Positions 9,487-21,834 of a DNA stretch of 64,000 bases are shown one piece after another (the stretch's first letter is position 1; every line of letters begins with the position of its first letter). The notes under the pieces were generated by a model. That model saw only the letters and a program-made list of their open reading frames with translations. It searched no databases and was not told the origin of the DNA. The DNA is from Prevotella sp. UBA2444 (GTDB taxonomy: Bacteria; Bacteroidota; Bacteroidia; Bacteroidales; Bacteroidaceae). Both the position numbers and the translations under genes were made by a program. The DNA lies in assembly GCA_002342665.1 (NCBI GenBank), contig DDQK01000010.1:1-64000 (forward strand), given 5' to 3'.

Positions 9487-9521
9487 CAAAAGTACTATTA
9501 TTTATTTAAAAAATGTACAAA
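9487..9521 (-). promoter_or_regulatory. Candidate promoter of the kinase/PP2C/FHA operon
   Basis: On the minus strand a -7 element TACTTTTG (9487-9494) fits the Bacteroidetes TAnnTTTG consensus. A TTTG (9518-9521) lies 23 nt upstream, slightly more than the usual 19-21. It precedes the first kinase start by about 45 nt, and the next upstream gene is only 61 nt further. Confidence 0.55.
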
Positions 9522-9582
9522 AAAAGGTTCTTTAACATAATTTTAATATAAATGGACTGTATTATGCTCTATTCCCGTTCGT

Positions 9583-10613
9583 CTAGTCTTCCTCCCAATA
9601 GCTAATGGTGCGGGTTTGTTTCACCCGCATGTTCTGGGCTTGGCGGCCTTTCTCCCAGTAGATGAGTTTCAGGTCGTTTTGGGTCCAGTTTCCGTTTGCG
9701 TCGTGTTCGGAATATTCATTTTTGATATTGATGGAGAGGATACATTCGCCACTCTTGTCGAACACCTTCTGACTCTGACTGCTGATCTCGCCGTCATCAT
9801 TGTATTTGTATTCATTGACCGACTTGATTTGTTCTGCAACATTCGTGAGGGTTCGCTTGACGAGTTGGCAGTATTCGTCATATTCGAATTCAAGGATGCT
9901 TTTCTGTCCAGTAGGTTCTGGCATGGCTGCTTTTATGAGATAGCCGGCGGCATTGTATTCACGGTCGGTGATGTCGGCAGTTCCATTTTTCCCGTTGGAG
10001 TCATAGTGCTCCACCTGTGCCTCCGTGACGGGGTTCTCTGTTATGATTTCCTGCACGTTTCCCTTCAGTCCGATGCTGAGTGCATCTTTGTAGTATGGCA
10101 CGGTGTTCAGATAGAATACTTGGATTGTACGTGATTTGTTTTCGTGTAGGATGTTTGATATTTTGATATATCCCAAGTTGGTCATTGTGTGCAAAGAACC
10201 ATCCCCCTTGGCATCAAAGTTCCCATATTGACGCTGCAGTTTCAGAAGAAAATATCGATGGTTGCGGTCGAAGAGGGCAAAGGTACGATAGGGGCCTGAC
10301 GTTACTAATGCCGACGAGAGCATTTTCGTCTTTTCATCTACGTTGATAGTCAGGTTTGACTTAATGCCGTAGTAGTCACCTCTGAAATAGTAGGTGTCAG
10401 GCTCGTCATCCTCGCTGACGATACGTTCAAAGCCTGCTTGTTCGAAGGCTGGTATGAAAACGCTGTCGGGTCCTTCGAGGGGTACCCCCATCAAGTCGAG
10501 GCATCTCGTATCAGCGGGTCCTTTGTAGGTGGGCTGTTCCTGCATGATAATCTGTGCCTTCATTGGCAGTAGTACTGACAGCAACTCGAGTAGTATGATG
10601 GTTGTCTTCTTCA

Positions 10614-10614
<1 letters not shown>
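9583..10614 (-). CDS. Secreted protein of unknown function
   Basis: A signal peptide is visible (KKTTIILLELLSVLLPMKAQ). The rest is a beta-rich protein. Residues from about 170 onward contain repeated strand pairs of the YDSNGKNG / YNAAGYL / YDEYCQL / YNDDGEI type, like the short YD-type repeats found in secreted Bacteroidetes proteins. The family is not recognised. The start codon overlaps the ligA stop (TAATG), so it is probably co-transcribed with ligA, although a functional link is not evident. Confidence 0.65.
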
Positions 10615-14547
<3,933 letters not shown>

Positions 14548-14579
14548 AATCTTTCTTTTTTTATGTTTGAATTCTGTTG

Positions 14580-14611
14580 CAAAGGTAGGCAGAATGTGCC
14601 TTGCGGACAAA
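14580..14611 (-). promoter_or_regulatory. Promoter of the beta-helix lipoprotein gene
   Basis: On the minus strand TTTG (14608-14611), 20-nt spacer, TACCTTTG (14580-14587), about 33 nt before the ATG at 14547. This is an exact match to the Bacteroidetes sigma-ABfr-type promoter. A purine run (GAAAG) sits just before the start. Confidence 0.8.
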
Positions 14612-14720
14612 AATATTCGGCGAATGCCCCAATTTCTTCAGCAAAATCTCAACTCTCAAATAGTATTCGTATCTTTGAGCTCCGCTCTATGATACTCTCG
14701 CTCGGAAATAATCAAATAAA

Positions 14721-14752
14721 TTTGGTATTTCTCTCGCTTATTCGTATCTTTG
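14721..14752 (+). promoter_or_regulatory. Promoter of the small HExxH protein
   Basis: TTTG (14721-14724), 20-nt spacer, TATCTTTG (14745-14752). The expected transcription start would fall almost at the ATG at 14762, so the mRNA may be leaderless or nearly so. A second TATCTTTG at 14670-14677 lacks a matching upstream TTTG. Confidence 0.8.
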
Positions 14753-14761
14753 CACCCGAAA

Positions 14762-15241
14762 ATGTGGATGATGTTCCAAGTGCTGCCCATCATGTGGCGG
14801 GCTGTGCGACCCAGCCGGATTGCCGACATGCCTGCCCAGGTGAACACCTTCTGGCTCCGTAAGGGCTATGAGGGGCTCACCTTTTTCGGACGTATCCTAA
14901 CGCCGACTCAGGAATTGGCAGACAGTTTCAATAGCGGACCTTCGTCTCTGAAGACCCATGAGATGATACATCTACGGCAAGCACAAGCCTGCGGCGACTC
15001 TTGGCTCCGCTTCTACCTATTATATATATGGTATTGGCTGAGGGCTCTGCCTATGAACCGTCGGATGAAGCATGGTGCCTATCTGTTGAACCCTTTCGAA
15101 ATCGAGGCCTATCGACGGATGTACGACACCGGCTACCTCAGCCGATGTCAAGAGGGTGGGGCACAGGAGTGGCGGCGCTACGCCAGAATGTCGCTCGAGG
15201 AGAGGCTCGCACTCTTTAAGGGAAAAGTGAATAGTGAATAG
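14762..15241 (+). CDS. Small protein with HExxH motif, unknown function
   Basis: About 159 residues from the ATG at 14762. It contains a HEMIH motif (residues 66-70) followed by LRQAQ, of the kind that binds zinc in metallopeptidases, then an aromatic, partly hydrophobic helix (FYLLYIWYWL) and a charged C-terminus (EIEAYRRM...EEWRRY-like). No signal peptide is clear. The size and motif recall small, uncharacterised Bacteroidetes proteins of zincin-like type. Enzymatic activity is inference from the motif alone. The promoter is so close that the message may be leaderless; ATGs at 14768 and 14771 are alternatives. Confidence 0.7.
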   Translation: MWMMFQVLPIMWRAVRPSRIADMPAQVNTFWLRKGYEGLTFFGRILTPTQELADSFNSGPSSLKTHEMIHLRQAQACGDSWLRFYLLYIWYWLRALPMNRRMKHGAYLLNPFEIEAYRRMYDTGYLSRCQEGGAQEWRRYARMSLEERLALFKGKVNSE

Positions 15242-15267
15242 TGAAAAATTCGCTTCTGCTCAGATAA

Positions 15268-15297
15268 TGTTCAATCTTCAATTTTCAATGTTCAATG
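15268..15297. repeat. TTCAAT-type simple repeat ahead of a start codon
   Basis: Imperfect tandem units TTCAATCTTCAATTTTCAAT run straight into the start codon of the next gene. The same style of spacer occurs at 30361-30447 and 61806-61846. Confidence 0.7.
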
Positions 15298-16197
15298 AAT
15301 AAGAAACTCCAGGCGCACAGCGCCATCTTCCTTGCCAACACAATTTTCGGACTTGGCGTACCTGTCACCAAACTACTTCTCGATTCGTGGGTAACCCCCA
15401 TGGGCTACATGGCTTCCCGCTCGCTTGGCGCTTGCATCCTCTTTTGGATTATCGCAGCCTTCCTGCCTAAGGAGAAAGTCGAAAAGCGCGATCTGATCAC
15501 TATACTCTTTGGCGGCCTGTTGGGGTTTGTCATCTCACAGTCACTCACGGCCTGGGCCCTCGACTATACCAGCCCCGTATATTTCTCACTGATAGCCACG
15601 CTGACGCCTATCGCCGTGATGCTCTGTGCTGCCCTCACCATCGGCGAGCGCATCACCCCCAAGAAGTCGGTAGGCGTGTTGTTGGGTATTGCTGGTGCCG
15701 TGCTGATGGTTCTGATGAGTCAGAGCCTTGGTTCGGGCAAGAACGACCTGCTGGGCATCACGCTGGCCATCCTGAGCGTGCTTACCTGGGCTATATACCT
15801 CATCATCACACGCAATGTAGCTGAGAAATATTCGCCAGTGACGCAGATGAAGTACGTGTTCCTCATCTCAGCCATCGTCACCGTACCCATTGCCCTGCCG
15901 GAGTTGCCGCTCAATGCACTCTATACCTCTGCATGGGGATGGGACGGCGTTGCCGAGATGCTATTCATCGTGGTATGTGCCACCGCCCTCGGCTATTTCC
16001 TCATTCCCTTTGCCATGAAGTATCTGCAGGCCACTACGGTTAGTATCTACACTAATCTGCAACCTGTTATTGCTTCCTTTGTGGCCATCCTGCTGGGGCA
16101 GGACCTGCTCACCTGGGACAAGCCCGTAGCCGGCATCTTAGTGCTCCTCTCGGCCTACATCGTCACCCAGGCATCGTCCTGCGAGACTAAAGCTTAA
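15295..16197 (+). CDS. EamA/DMT-family transporter
   Basis: An integral inner-membrane protein of 300 residues with about ten hydrophobic helices in two homologous halves, each an EamA domain. The N-terminal half has the typical ANTIFGLGVPVTKLLL opening and the second half the AIYLIITRNVAEKY and LQPVIASFVAILLGQ motifs. The family exports or imports metabolites (amino acids, nucleosides and similar); the substrate cannot be read from sequence. The ATG at 15295 is embedded in a TTCAAT-type repeat, and no Shine-Dalgarno site is seen. Confidence 0.9.
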   Translation: MNKKLQAHSAIFLANTIFGLGVPVTKLLLDSWVTPMGYMASRSLGACILFWIIAAFLPKEKVEKRDLITILFGGLLGFVISQSLTAWALDYTSPVYFSLIATLTPIAVMLCAALTIGERITPKKSVGVLLGIAGAVLMVLMSQSLGSGKNDLLGITLAILSVLTWAIYLIITRNVAEKYSPVTQMKYVFLISAIVTVPIALPELPLNALYTSAWGWDGVAEMLFIVVCATALGYFLIPFAMKYLQATTVSIYTNLQPVIASFVAILLGQDLLTWDKPVAGILVLLSAYIVTQASSCETKA

Positions 16198-16251
16198 CGA
16201 GTGGGATTGAGCTCCTGGCTGATTTTTCATATACATATTTATTATAAGTGT

Positions 16252-17007
16252 TTATTTCCTGACGATGACACTACCGCTGGCCTGATGAGTGGCGAGGATG
16301 AGCACTTCGGCTATCTGTACGTGGGCTGGGGCATTGGCGGCATAGACGGCCACATCGGCGATGTCGTCGCCAGTTAGGGGCTTGATGCCCTGATAGAGTT
16401 TGGCGGCGCGCTCTGTGTCGCCCTTGAATCGGATGTTGCTGAAGTTGGTCTCCACGAGGCCTGGTTTGAGATTCGTGACGCGTACGGCGGTATCGGCCAC
16501 GTCGATGCGGAGCCCGTCAGTGAGGGCCTTCACTGCTGCCTTGGTAGCACAGTAGACGTTGCCTCCGGCATAGGCTGCATCGCCTGCCACACTACCTATA
16601 TTAATAATGTGTCCACTGTTGCGCTTTACCATCTGGGGCACGATGAGGCGGGTCATGTTGAGCAGTCCCTTGATGTTGGTGTCGATCATGATCTCCCAGT
16701 CGTTGAGGTTGCCTTCGTATTCGGGCTCCAGTCCGAGTGCCAAGCCGGCATTGTTGACGAGCACGTCAATCTGCTGCCACTCCTGAGGCAGGCTTTCGAT
16801 GGTCATTCTGGCAGCCTTGCTGTCGCGTACGTCGAAGGCGAAGGTTATCACTTGGGTGCCTTTCTCAGAGAGTTCCTTACGGATGGACTCCAGTTTCTCG
16901 GCGTTGCGGCCAGTGAGTATCAGTCGGTCGCCATTTTCGGCGAACTTTCTGGCGCATCCGAGGCCGATGCCGCTGGTAGCGCCAGTAATGAGTACGGTCT
17001 TTTGCAT
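16252..17007 (-). CDS. Short-chain dehydrogenase/reductase (YdfG-like)
   Basis: About 251 residues from the ATG at 17007. A Rossmann NAD(P) site GATSGIGLGCA is at the N-terminus, NNAG at mid-protein, and the catalytic Ser-Tyr-Lys set is visible as IGSVAG...YCATKAA. It resembles the YdfG group of SDRs, which reduce 3-hydroxy acids such as L-allo-threonine or serine derivatives; specificity here is inferred. It starts 4 nt after the stop of the TSCPD gene and so is probably its operon partner. Confidence 0.9.
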   Translation of the reverse strand: MQKTVLITGATSGIGLGCARKFAENGDRLILTGRNAEKLESIRKELSEKGTQVITFAFDVRDSKAARMTIESLPQEWQQIDVLVNNAGLALGLEPEYEGNLNDWEIMIDTNIKGLLNMTRLIVPQMVKRNSGHIINIGSVAGDAAYAGGNVYCATKAAVKALTDGLRIDVADTAVRVTNLKPGLVETNFSNIRFKGDTERAAKLYQGIKPLTGDDIADVAVYAANAPAHVQIAEVLILATHQASGSVIVRK

Positions 17008-17011
17008 CTTA

Positions 17012-17284
17012 CTATCCTTCCAATGGTGCATTCTTCAACTGTTCCAGTGCGCGGCATAGCTGGTCTGGGCAGCTGGTGCCCTTGGTACCGCAGCGGATGC
17101 CGTCGATTTTCTTGATCACGTCGTCAATCTTCTGTCCGCGAACCAGTTGGCTCACCCCCTGCAGATTTCCATTACATCCACCCAGGAAGAACACTTGCTG
17201 GATGACATCGTTCTCGTCGGCAGTCACGTCGATTAGTCTCGAGCAGGTGCCGTGAGTTTCGTATTGCACATGTTTTGTTTTCAT
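17012..17284 (-). CDS. TSCPD domain protein (TIGR03905-type)
   Basis: A 90-residue protein with the signature GTCSRLIDV, FLGGCNGNLQGVSQLV and GTKGTSCPDQL, the last giving the domain its name. The TSCPD domain also occurs at the C-terminus of some vitamin B12-dependent ribonucleotide reductases, where its cysteines are thought to bind a metal. The stand-alone form is of unknown role, possibly nucleotide- or redox-related. On the same strand a TAACTTTG (17319-17326) is a candidate -7 element. Confidence 0.88.
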   Translation of the reverse strand: MKTKHVQYETHGTCSRLIDVTADENDVIQQVFFLGGCNGNLQGVSQLVRGQKIDDVIKKIDGIRCGTKGTSCPDQLCRALEQLKNAPLEG

Positions 17285-17318
17285 TTCCTTTTATTGTTTA
17301 GCGTTTGATATTTGGTGG

Positions 17319-17326
17319 CAAAGTTA
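17319..17326 (-). promoter_or_regulatory. Candidate -7 element for the TSCPD/SDR operon
   Basis: TAACTTTG on the minus strand, 35 nt before the start at 17284. No good TTTG was found at the expected distance upstream. Confidence 0.45.
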
Positions 17327-17413
17327 CGAATATTTTTTGGAAAAACATCATAACCTTTCGATTTTAAATGGTAAAAAATAGATAAATAGAGTGGATAATT
17401 GAATTTTATTATG

Positions 17414-17421
17414 TATCTTTG
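17414..17421 (+). promoter_or_regulatory. Candidate -7 element for the regulator/kinase pair
   Basis: TATCTTTG ends 35 nt before the ATG at 17457. The region 20 nt further upstream is AT-rich without a clear TTTG. Confidence 0.5.
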
Positions 17422-17456
17422 CATTCCTAAATGAAGTAAAAAGATACGTAATATCA

Positions 17457-18008
17457 ATGAAACTGCCGTTCAATATTATTCAACTGCTGAAGACGAAGTC
17501 TGGAAATATGCTTCGACAGCCTTCTGATTGCGAATACCTCTCTCTCGATATCGAGAGCAAAACTGGTGTTCGTATCGGTGCCACAACGCTCAAGCGGCTC
17601 CTCGGATTTGCTCAGGATGAGCGTGAGCCTCACACCAGCACTCTCGACGGCATTGCCCGCTATCTCGGCTATGCCCATTGGGAAGAGCTGTCGCAGATAG
17701 AAGACGAGGGCAACTCGGACTTTGAGGCAGCTGACGAGGAAGTGCGTTCTGCCAGTCTCCGCATAGGAGCATTTGTAGAGATGACCTATCTACCAGACAG
17801 AATAGTCAAGATGCAATACCTTGGCAATCAGCGATATCGCGTCGTTGAAAGCGTAAACAGCAAACTCCAGAAGAATGATGAGGTGGAGATCCTGAACTTC
17901 GTGCTTCATCATCCACTGTTGGTGCTCAATGTATGGCGCGATGGAACGTCTTTAGGGCAGTTTACGGCAGGCAGAGTCTCTGGACTTTCATCCATTAAAG
18001 TGCTGTAG
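17457..18008 (+). CDS. Putative regulator partnered with a kinase, unknown family
   Basis: 183 residues. The first 80 are helical and look like a DNA-binding or helix-turn-helix-type module (SLDIESKTGVRIGATTLKRL followed by STLDGIARYLGYAHWEEL). The C-terminal half is beta-rich (FVEMTYLPDRIVKMQYLGN, RYRVVESVNSKLQKNDEVEI). No signal peptide or membrane helix is seen. It ends 3 nt before the kinase gene, so the two are co-transcribed. A role as a kinase-controlled regulator is inference from this pairing. Confidence 0.6.
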   Translation: MKLPFNIIQLLKTKSGNMLRQPSDCEYLSLDIESKTGVRIGATTLKRLLGFAQDEREPHTSTLDGIARYLGYAHWEELSQIEDEGNSDFEAADEEVRSASLRIGAFVEMTYLPDRIVKMQYLGNQRYRVVESVNSKLQKNDEVEILNFVLHHPLLVLNVWRDGTSLGQFTAGRVSGLSSIKVL

Positions 18009-18011
18009 TAG

Positions 18012-19244
18012 ATGGAGTCGTCGCAGTTTTCCAACAGTCAGTCGCGTTTCGAGAGTATCGAACAGTTGGACACACAGGGAGCCACTTGTGATGCCTTCCG
18101 TGTGAAACTCTATGGCAAACTGCATTTCCTGAAACGGTTGAGGCCTGAGTATGTTGGTGACATCCGTTATCAGGAAGCGTTGCGCAAGGAGTTTGAGACG
18201 GGCTATCAACTTGAGCACCCTAACTTAGTGCGATACATCTCACTCGACGCCGATAGCATCCTGATGGAATATGTTGACGGGGAAACTCTAACTCAAAGAC
18301 TTGCCACCCATCCCGATTATTTCAAGAATCGGAAAAATGCAGACAGGTTCGTTCGTCAGTTGCTGGATGCCATCAGTTATCTGCACAGCCATCAGGTGCT
18401 CCACCTTGACCTGAAGCCAGATAATATCCTGCTCACCCGCATCAACGACGACGTGAAACTCATCGACCTCGGCTGTTGTCGCACAGACACCTTCGTTGAT
18501 ACCCCAGGCTACACTAGTCGCTATGCCGCTCCAGAGCAGTTGTCAGGTGGCGAAGTCGATGCCCGTACCGACATCTACGCCATCGGTAAAATCATCGGGC
18601 AGCTACCCAACCATTCCAGATATAATAAGGTGATAGCCCGCTGCACGGCACAGAATCCGGAAGAACGCTATCAGTCAGTTCTTGATGTCAGAAAAGCCCT
18701 GCCGAGTGCTATGCCCAAGTTAATGGGGGTGATCATGCTGGCCATACTTGTTGTCGTGGCAGTGGCAGTGTTGTTATGGTATTCTTCTAATCAGGGTTCT
18801 GACGAGAAGTCTCAGCCTGATGCGAACGTGCCAGAAATGGAAGTCGCACCATTAGAGCCAGCCAAAGACACGGTTAAGACAGTCCCTTCAGCCCCCATAG
18901 TCCGTACACCCCAAAAACCTTCCACTCCCACTCATGTAGAAGCACCGTCTGCTATTGATACGATAGCACAGCTTAGAGCCGATATTCGCAGTCTGGTTCT
19001 GCCTAAGTTCAATCAGACGATAGGTGCCTTGCCTGATTCAGTGGAGGTGGGCGGGCGAGCATGGTACGATGCTTGCAATGCATTTGAACCCATGATCCCA
19101 CAGTTGCTTCAGGAGGTCATCGTCTCGCATCAGTCCGTCCCTATGGAGACCGTCGCAAAAGAGTTTAACGACTATGTTCAGTCACTCCTAACCCTCAAGA
19201 TGAACAGGGTGCAGACGGTGCAAACAAATGCGCCCCGCAAATGA
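18012..19244 (+). CDS. Non-RD Ser/Thr kinase with TM helix
   Basis: The kinase fold is recognisable: lysine in FLKRL near residue 40, EYVDGETL hinge, HLDLKPDN (about 132-139, with L in place of the HRD arginine), IDLG in place of DFG, and APEQ. The glycine-rich loop is degenerate (LDTQGATCDAF). A transmembrane helix (about 234-255, GVIMLAILVVVAVAVLLWY) is followed by a Pro-rich outer linker and a helical tail. The missing arginine implies regulation that does not depend on activation-loop phosphorylation, or weak activity. It follows the 183-residue gene by 3 nt and resembles, but is separate from, the kinases at 0-9.4 kb. Confidence 0.85.
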   Translation: MESSQFSNSQSRFESIEQLDTQGATCDAFRVKLYGKLHFLKRLRPEYVGDIRYQEALRKEFETGYQLEHPNLVRYISLDADSILMEYVDGETLTQRLATHPDYFKNRKNADRFVRQLLDAISYLHSHQVLHLDLKPDNILLTRINDDVKLIDLGCCRTDTFVDTPGYTSRYAAPEQLSGGEVDARTDIYAIGKIIGQLPNHSRYNKVIARCTAQNPEERYQSVLDVRKALPSAMPKLMGVIMLAILVVVAVAVLLWYSSNQGSDEKSQPDANVPEMEVAPLEPAKDTVKTVPSAPIVRTPQKPSTPTHVEAPSAIDTIAQLRADIRSLVLPKFNQTIGALPDSVEVGGRAWYDACNAFEPMIPQLLQEVIVSHQSVPMETVAKEFNDYVQSLLTLKMNRVQTVQTNAPRK

Positions 19245-19350
19245 GGAGAAAATTGATACGAACAGGCTGAACCGAAGGAAAAGTGACTATTTTTGCAAAA
19301 AATAACGGGTCACGCTTGAATGTTTGCAAAAAAATGCTTATCTTTGACCT
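19240..19350 (+). repeat. Promoter repeat, copy 1 of 3
   Basis: About 110 nt, closely matching 19986-20095 and 21835-21946. It includes the palindrome TTTTTGCAAAAA (19290-19301) and a promoter CTTG (19315-19318)-N20-TATCTTTG (19339-19346). It ends about 30 nt before the first RhuM-like gene. Confidence 0.85.
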
Positions 19351-19382
19351 CGAATTAGCAACAACTTTAAATTTTCAAGATT

Positions 19383-19940
19383 ATGAACGACATTCAAAAC
19401 GACAGCAAAGGTGAGATCGTGATGTACCAGCCCGACGAGACTATTCGTTTGGAAGTGAAACTTGAAGATGATACTGTTTGGTTAACTCAGCAGCAGATGT
19501 CTTTGTTATTTTCTGTCAAGGAAAATACAATCACCTATCATATTAAGGAAATTTATAGAACCGAAGAGTTGGAAAAAGAGGGAACTGCTCGAAAAATTCG
19601 AGTAGTTCGAAAAGAAGGAAATAGAAGTGTTAATCGCACAATCGATTTTTATAATCTTGACATGATAATCTCTGTTGGATACAAAGTGAATTCCAAACGA
19701 GGCGTCAAATTCAGACAATGGGCTTCGAAAGTTTTGAAAGATTACTTGATAAAGGGGTATTCTATTAATAAAGGCTTGCAAGAAATACGTGAATGTATTG
19801 ATTCCCACGACCGTTTCCTCATCATCGACGATACGGTCTATCTCTTTGGAGCCTCCCTGAAAGACGCTGGCAAAAAACTTTTCGCCTACATCAAGATGCA
19901 GGAGACATCAGCTGCTGATTTGCTGCACCGAATCAGGTAG
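19383..19940 (+). CDS. RhuM-family protein, internally deleted paralogue
   Basis: 185 residues. The N-terminal 130 match the RhuM type (GEIVMYQPDETIRLEVKL, WLTQQQMSLLF, NLDMIISVGYKVNSKRG, FRQWASKVLKDYL). The last 50 match the end of the neighbouring 285-residue paralogue (HDRFLIID...YLFGASLKDAGKK). About 100 residues present in that paralogue, covering most of its phospholipase D-like part, are missing. The reading frame is intact across the junction. Leader sequences and the first codons are nearly identical to those at 20790-20850, which indicates duplication. RhuM proteins are of unclear function and are often found in accessory islands. Confidence 0.75.
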   Translation: MNDIQNDSKGEIVMYQPDETIRLEVKLEDDTVWLTQQQMSLLFSVKENTITYHIKEIYRTEELEKEGTARKIRVVRKEGNRSVNRTIDFYNLDMIISVGYKVNSKRGVKFRQWASKVLKDYLIKGYSINKGLQEIRECIDSHDRFLIIDDTVYLFGASLKDAGKKLFAYIKMQETSAADLLHRIR

Positions 19941-19985
19941 GGTATAGATGCGGAGCACCGCAATAACCAACAAATATGACCCTCA

Positions 19986-20095
19986 AATGAAGAAAAGTCG
20001 ATACGAAGTGGCTGAATCTGAGAAAATGTGACTATTTTTGCAAAAAATAACAGCTCACGTTTGAATGTTTGCAAGATTTTGTTTATCTTTGCACC
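19986..20095 (+). repeat. Promoter repeat, copy 2 of 3
   Basis: Second copy of the 110-nt repeat. Here the promoter is a full match: TTTG (20060-20063), 20-nt spacer, TATCTTTG (20084-20091). It drives the small two-gene unit starting at 20123. Confidence 0.85.
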
Positions 20096-20122
20096 GTTAA
20101 CATTCTAAAAACGATAAACATT

Positions 20123-20257
20123 ATGGAAACAACCAAGAAAAGAACCCGCGAGGAAGTTCGTGCAGCCTTCAGGGCTTTCATGCGTGAAAGAGAACAAGAA
20201 CAGTTGGCTGCTCAAATGAGACATCCACATCCTTCAATGGTGGCAGAGCGAGTATAA
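20123..20257 (+). CDS. Small charged protein, unknown
   Basis: 44 residues, rich in Arg, Glu and Gln, predicted as one helix (TREEVRAAFRAFMREREQEQ). ATG at 20123, 31 nt after the -7 box of promoter repeat 2. It is followed 14 nt later by the 167-residue gene. A small helical protein ahead of a larger partner resembles toxin-antitoxin layouts, but nothing in the sequence proves this. Confidence 0.55.
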   Translation: METTKKRTREEVRAAFRAFMREREQEQLAAQMRHPHPSMVAERV

Positions 20258-20271
20258 TACTGCCACCTTTT

Positions 20272-20775
20272 ATGACCTTTAAAGCTATGAATACATTAAA
20301 TATTGACAATATTAATAGGAAATCACCTTATCTGGTAACCCGTGAGGCCGATAGCGTTTTTTATTTTTATACAGACCACGGAGTAGGCTATAATATAGTT
20401 ATTAAACCCAATGACATATTTCTTCCTTCAGGCGCTTTTGTCCTTGATATTATTAATATCTGGAATGTCACTTCGCCTGGTGATCCGAAGCTTAAGCAAA
20501 CGCTAATAGCGATTGTCGAAGAATTCTTCAGTCAGAATAATGATGTGATGCTTTATGTGACAGAAACGAAAGATAAGAAACAGGCCTTCCGGAATCGTCT
20601 TTTTCTTCGTTGGTTCAACACATACGAAAACAAGAAGTGCTTCTTTATAAAAACGGCAGAGGGAAAAATGGATGGCAAGGTGAACTTTATGGCAATGATA
20701 TCCCGTAAAGATAACCCAAATCTACAGATGGCAATTTTGGAGTTTGAAGATACGGTTTCTTTCTTGTTTGATTAG
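20272..20775 (+). CDS. Uncharacterised protein, possibly DUF6169-like
   Basis: 167 residues, alpha/beta, no signal peptide or membrane helix. N-terminal half: FYFYTDHGVGYNIVIKP; C-terminal half: RNRLFLRWFNTYENKKCFFI. The pattern recalls an uncharacterised Bacteroidetes family (DUF6169), but the assignment is from memory and tentative. ATG 20272 is used; ATG 20287 is an alternative. It is located between two RhuM-like genes and shares the promoter of the preceding small gene. Confidence 0.6.
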   Translation: MTFKAMNTLNIDNINRKSPYLVTREADSVFYFYTDHGVGYNIVIKPNDIFLPSGAFVLDIINIWNVTSPGDPKLKQTLIAIVEEFFSQNNDVMLYVTETKDKKQAFRNRLFLRWFNTYENKKCFFIKTAEGKMDGKVNFMAMISRKDNPNLQMAILEFEDTVSFLFD

Positions 20776-20819
20776 CTGGATTGCCTTTGAATTAGCAACA
20801 ACTTTAAATTTTTAAGATT

Positions 20820-21677
20820 ATGAACGACATTCAAAACAGCGGCAAAGGCGAGATTGTGATGTACCAGCCCGACGAGACCATTCGGTTGGAAGTAAGAGTT
20901 GAAAATGATACTGTCTGGTTGACGCAGGCCCAAATGGCAGAATTGTTTGATGCTACAAAACAGAATATCAGCCTTCACATTATTAATGTTTATAGTGAAG
21001 GCGAATTAGACGAATTGTCAACTGTCAAGGATTACTTGACGGTTCGTCAGGAAGGACAAAGAATGGTCAAAAGGCATGTCTTGTATTACAATTTGGACGT
21101 GATAATCTCTGTGGGATATAGGGTGAAGTCTCTAAGAGGTACTCGCTTTAGACAATGGGCAAATAATGTCCTAAAGCAATATATGTTGCATGGTTATTCT
21201 ATTAATAAGCGCTTTGAACATATTGAGCAACGTTTGGGGATTGTTGAAGGGAAGGTGGATTTCTTCGTCCGTTCCTCACTGCCTCCTGTGGAGGGCATCT
21301 TCTACGATGGTCAGATCTTCGACGCCTACGCCAATATCGTCAGCCTTATCAAGCAGGCCAGACGCTCGATAGTCCTGATAGACAATTACATCGATGAATC
21401 TACCCTCATGATGCTCAGCAAACGCGATGCTGGTGTCTCTGCAACCATCTATACCCGCCAACTCTCACGGCAGCAGCAACTCGACCTCCAGCGCCACAAT
21501 CTGCAATACCCACCTATTACTATATGCGCCCTCCAGCACACCCATGACCGTTTCCTCATCATCGACAGCACGGTCTATCTCTTCGGTGCCTCCCTGAAAG
21601 ACGCAGGCAAGAAATTCTTTGCCTATATCAAGATGCAGGAGACATCAGCTGCTGAATTGTTGGGCCGAATCAGGTAA
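20820..21677 (+). CDS. RhuM-family protein with phospholipase D-like C-terminal domain
   Basis: 285 residues. Residues 1-130 form the RhuM domain (WLTQAQMAELFDATKQNIS suggests a helix-turn-helix; NLDVIISVGYRVKSLRGT). Residues 150-285 look like a single PLD-type unit: IFDAYANIVSLIKQARRSI, LIDNYIDEST and HDRFLIIDSTVYLFGAS, the last resembling the HKD-like motif of PLD-fold nucleases (H-x-R-x-L-x-x-D). DNA recognition with nuclease activity would be consistent with an accessory or defence role; this is inferred. It is the intact form of the protein at 19383. Confidence 0.78.
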   Translation: MNDIQNSGKGEIVMYQPDETIRLEVRVENDTVWLTQAQMAELFDATKQNISLHIINVYSEGELDELSTVKDYLTVRQEGQRMVKRHVLYYNLDVIISVGYRVKSLRGTRFRQWANNVLKQYMLHGYSINKRFEHIEQRLGIVEGKVDFFVRSSLPPVEGIFYDGQIFDAYANIVSLIKQARRSIVLIDNYIDESTLMMLSKRDAGVSATIYTRQLSRQQQLDLQRHNLQYPPITICALQHTHDRFLIIDSTVYLFGASLKDAGKKFFAYIKMQETSAAELLGRIR

Positions 21678-21834
21678 GGCAAAGATGCGAAGCATCCCCA
21701 ATCCTAAAATCCCAGAATCCTTAGAATAAAAAAAGTGAAATGGAAGAAATGGTCGCGCCGTTTCTTTCATTTTTCACATATTATCCGTATCTTCGCCGCT
21801 GAAAAGAGTGTATAACAATCAAATATTACGAAGG

